This document shows positions 6,922 to 8,204 of a DNA stretch of 8,204 nt, in pieces; the stretch's first letter is position 1, and the number at the start of each line of letters is the position of its first letter. Location: the NCBI GenBank assembly GCA_018610095.1, contig JAHEOB010000332.1:1-8204 (forward strand), written 5' to 3'. This DNA is from Halothece sp. MAG. GTDB lineage: Bacteria > Cyanobacteriota > Cyanobacteriia > Cyanobacteriales > Rubidibacteraceae. The position numbers were made by a program, and so were the translations under genes. The notes beneath the pieces are model-generated. The model saw nothing but the letters and a program-made list of their open reading frames with translations. It was not told the origin of the DNA and ran no database searches.

Positions 6922-6953
6922 GCATTGAAGCCGTTAAAACTTGAATTACAGAG

Positions 6954-6964
6954 TGGTCAGACCA
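6954..6964. promoter_or_regulatory. Perfect palindrome, possible operator
   Basis: TGGTC-A-GACCA is an exact 5+1+5 inverted repeat, 150 bases upstream of the Crp/Fnr-family gene. It fits the TGGT-N3-ACCA pattern used by several FadR-subfamily GntR regulators. No GntR gene is in the window, and the site is far from the start codon. Confidence 0.25.
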
Positions 6965-7032
6965 AAAAGCATTCGCAGCAAACAACATGGAGATACTCGC
7001 TACAGTCTTTGTTGCAGTCACAAAATAAATCC

Positions 7033-7038
7033 TTGACA
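7033..7038 (+). promoter_or_regulatory. Possible -35 element for the Crp-family gene
   Basis: An exact TTGACA. At 17 bases spacing the -10 would be CATCCT (7056-7061), a poor match, so either this promoter needs an activator or the real -10 is elsewhere (TAAACT at 7078-7083 is another candidate). Confidence 0.3.
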
Positions 7039-7114
7039 AAGTTTAAAATTAACTCCATCCTGATCACAGCTAAAAGTTAAACTAGGTGTACTGAATCGAG
7101 TTATTTTTGGAGAT

Positions 7115-7843
7115 ATGGAAGAATCAACTACAGCACCTCGTAATATTAAAGCAGAATTAGACCAACTGCTGTCCTCTGGGATGTTTTTTGAGGGATTACC
7201 AGAAGATTCCTTAGAAGAAATCATCTCTCATATCGTCTCTCGTAACCACCCTGCTAATCAAGTCATTTTATTAGAAAATGATTGGGGAGGATCCGTTTAT
7301 TTCATTATTGATGGTTGGGTTAAAATCCGAACCTATAATAAAGATGGCAAAGAGGTTACCTTAAACATCTTAGGCACAGGTGAAGTGTTTGGGGAAATGG
7401 CAGCGATGGATGAAGTTCCCCGTTCCACAGATGTGATTACTCTAACCCCGACTCGCATTTGTAGTATTCCCTCAGGGGACTTTCTACAAATTTTGCAAGT
7501 GGAACCTCAAGCAGGGATTCGCCTCTCGCAGTTAATGGCAAGACGTCTCCGTCAAGTAAATCGTCGCTTACGAGTTCGAGAAGCCGATAGTGTCTCTCGG
7601 GTGGCAGACGTCTTAATCTTTTTGGCGGAAGGACAAGGCAAGCCAACCCATCAAGGCATTGATATTCCCAATCTTCCCCATCGAGAACTGAGTAGTCTCA
7701 GTGGATTAGCCAGGGAAACCGTTACTCGAGTGCTTGCCAAATTAGAAAAACAAGAACTGATTCAGCGAGAACATCATACCTTACATATTCCTGATTTAGT
7801 CGCGTTAGAGGAAGTTCTTTCCTCTGCTTCTCTAGAGGAGTAA
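7115..7843 (+). CDS. Crp/Fnr-family transcriptional regulator
   Basis: 242 residues, normal for the family. An N-terminal cyclic-nucleotide-binding fold spans about 22-135: it includes SVYFIIDGWVKI (60-71) and FGEM...PRST (92-105), where G93, E94, R103 and S104 line up with the cAMP-contacting G71, E72, R82 and S83 of E. coli CRP. A dimerisation helix about 133-158 leads to a winged helix-turn-helix (186-220) with ARETVTRVL (199-207). R200, E201 and R205 match the R180/E181/R185 set by which CRP reads TGTGA, so a CRP-like DNA site is expected. No cysteine cluster for Fe-S is seen. It may bind cAMP, but the ligand is inferred. GGAG sits only two bases before the ATG, closer than ideal. Targets are unknown; the next gene is probably cotranscribed. 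Confidence 0.92.
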   Translation: MEESTTAPRNIKAELDQLLSSGMFFEGLPEDSLEEIISHIVSRNHPANQVILLENDWGGSVYFIIDGWVKIRTYNKDGKEVTLNILGTGEVFGEMAAMDEVPRSTDVITLTPTRICSIPSGDFLQILQVEPQAGIRLSQLMARRLRQVNRRLRVREADSVSRVADVLIFLAEGQGKPTHQGIDIPNLPHRELSSLSGLARETVTRVLAKLEKQELIQREHHTLHIPDLVALEEVLSSASLEE

Positions 7844-7846
7844 GTT

Positions 7847-7894
7847 ATGATTTTCAGGTCAATCCCATATACTGCCTGTGGTAATCCTCAATGA
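7847..7894 (+). CDS. Possible 15-codon leader ORF coupled to the DUF2232 gene
   Basis: ATG at 7847 begins three bases after the regulator's TAA and encodes MIFRSIPYTACGNPQ, ending in a TGA (7892-7894) that overlaps the ATG of the next gene as ATGA. GAGGAG (7835-7840) lies six bases before its ATG, an excellent Shine-Dalgarno. The downstream gene has none of its own, so ribosomes finishing this ORF could restart there. Against it: GAGGAG is also simply the two final Glu codons of the regulator, and a 15-codon ORF can arise by chance. No homology can be judged. Confidence 0.4.
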   Translation: MIFRSIPYTACGNPQ

Positions 7895-8204
7895 ATCATT
7901 TTCCTGAAGAGATTGATCCCTCAGCACGTGATGATCCCGACTCTGAAAACTCAGAGCTAAATTGGGTGGATTTGGAAGATGAACAACAACAACCATCCTC
8001 TATGAGTTTCCGTCCCAGTGAAGGGGGAAATGCCTTGGTCATGGTGGAAACTGCTTTTTTAGCAAGCGCAGCCAGTTTAATTTGGTTGATTAATTTTTAT
8101 TTTCCACCAGGCCCTCTTTTACGACTGTTATTTCCCATACCAGTTGCATTAGTTTATTTACGTCGAGGTCATCGTGCCTCTTGGATGAGTGCCTTAATTT
8201 CGGG
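7891..8204 (+). CDS. DUF2232-type membrane protein, 5' part only
   Basis: The first 104 codons are present and the gene runs off the window end. An in-frame TAA at 7882-7884 makes the ATG at 7891 the first possible start. Residues 1-47 form an acidic, Gln- and Ser-rich hydrophilic head with no signal peptide. Two hydrophobic segments follow, about 48-70 (ALVMVETAFLASAASLIWL) and 75-90 (LLRLLFPIPVALVYL), then the basic loop RRGHRASW. The pattern resembles the cyanobacterial DUF2232 family of multi-pass membrane proteins, whose function is not established; I assign this from general likeness and the neighbouring Crp-type gene. It lies 47 bases after the regulator with no terminator between them. 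Confidence 0.72.
   Translation, partial: MNHFPEEIDPSARDDPDSENSELNWVDLEDEQQQPSSMSFRPSEGGNALVMVETAFLASAASLIWLINFYFPPGPLLRLLFPIPVALVYLRRGHRASWMSALIS

Larger units (their letters stand above)
6745..7114. other. 370-bp stretch without a credible gene
   Basis: The stretch between the rpsF stop and the regulator start holds no ORF resembling a protein. What can be seen, in order: a weak CTTT-CGC-AAAG hairpin (6754-6764) without a following T run, the 86-bp inverted-repeat element (6765-6850), a tRNA-Ser-like fragment (6884-6904), a HIP1 octamer (6914-6921), the palindrome TGGTCAGACCA (6954-6964), a consensus TTGACA (7033-7038) and two AGTT...AACT inverted repeats (7040-7054, 7075-7083). No clear rho-independent terminator for rpsF was found. 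Confidence 0.7.

Noticed and set aside
7007..7068. Two TCACA words (7018-7022, 7064-7068) upstream of the Crp-family gene as possible autoregulatory CRP sites.
   Set aside because: At the required six-base spacing the partner bases are CTTTG and CTCCA, not TGTGA, so neither is a CRP-type palindrome.
6880..7080. A 66-codon ORF in the spacer after rpsF, starting with GTG.
   Set aside because: It has no ribosome binding site, and its composition and lack of any recognisable motif suggest chance; it also spans the tRNA-like fragment and the palindrome.

Overview
The window looks like a chromosomal piece of a cyanobacterium. Three things point there: an NblS/Hik33-type histidine kinase, a secreted pentapeptide-repeat protein with the ending typical of thylakoid-lumen homologues, and six copies of the HIP1 octamer GCGATCGC in 8.2 kb (906, 998, 4358, 5085, 5194, 6914). 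Base composition is moderate, and TTG/GTG starts and weak ribosome binding sites are common. I cannot name the genus.

Layout: a tRNA-Gly(UCC) on the plus strand (95-165) is followed by purB on the minus strand (203-1498). An 80-bp divergent spacer separates purB from a plus-strand run of four tightly packed or overlapping genes: nblS, a lumenal-type pentapeptide protein, purK and a zinc-type cation diffusion facilitator (CDF) (1579-6167). After a 103-bp leader comes rpsF (6271-6744), which carries a long acidic tail. A 370-bp stretch without a credible gene (6745-7114) holds an 86-bp inverted-repeat element, a short tRNA-Ser-like fragment and a perfect small palindrome. The window ends with a Crp/Fnr-family regulator (7115-7843), a possible 15-codon leader ORF, and the start of a DUF2232-type membrane protein that runs off the right edge.

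How the genes relate: purB and purK both act in de novo purine synthesis and flank the stress-sensor kinase nblS. The overlaps nblS/pentapeptide, pentapeptide/purK (10 nt) and purK/CDF (4 nt, ATGA) suggest one transcript with translational coupling. The regulator, the mini-ORF and the membrane protein probably form a second transcription unit.

Most of this is ordinary core-genome content, and I see no clear new defence or mobile system. The signals most worth checking are the 86-bp inverted-repeat element, which resembles an IS200/IS605-type right end or a miniature element derived from one; the coupled 15-codon ORF with a strong ribosome binding site before the DUF2232 gene; and the repeat-bearing acidic tail of ribosomal protein S6.
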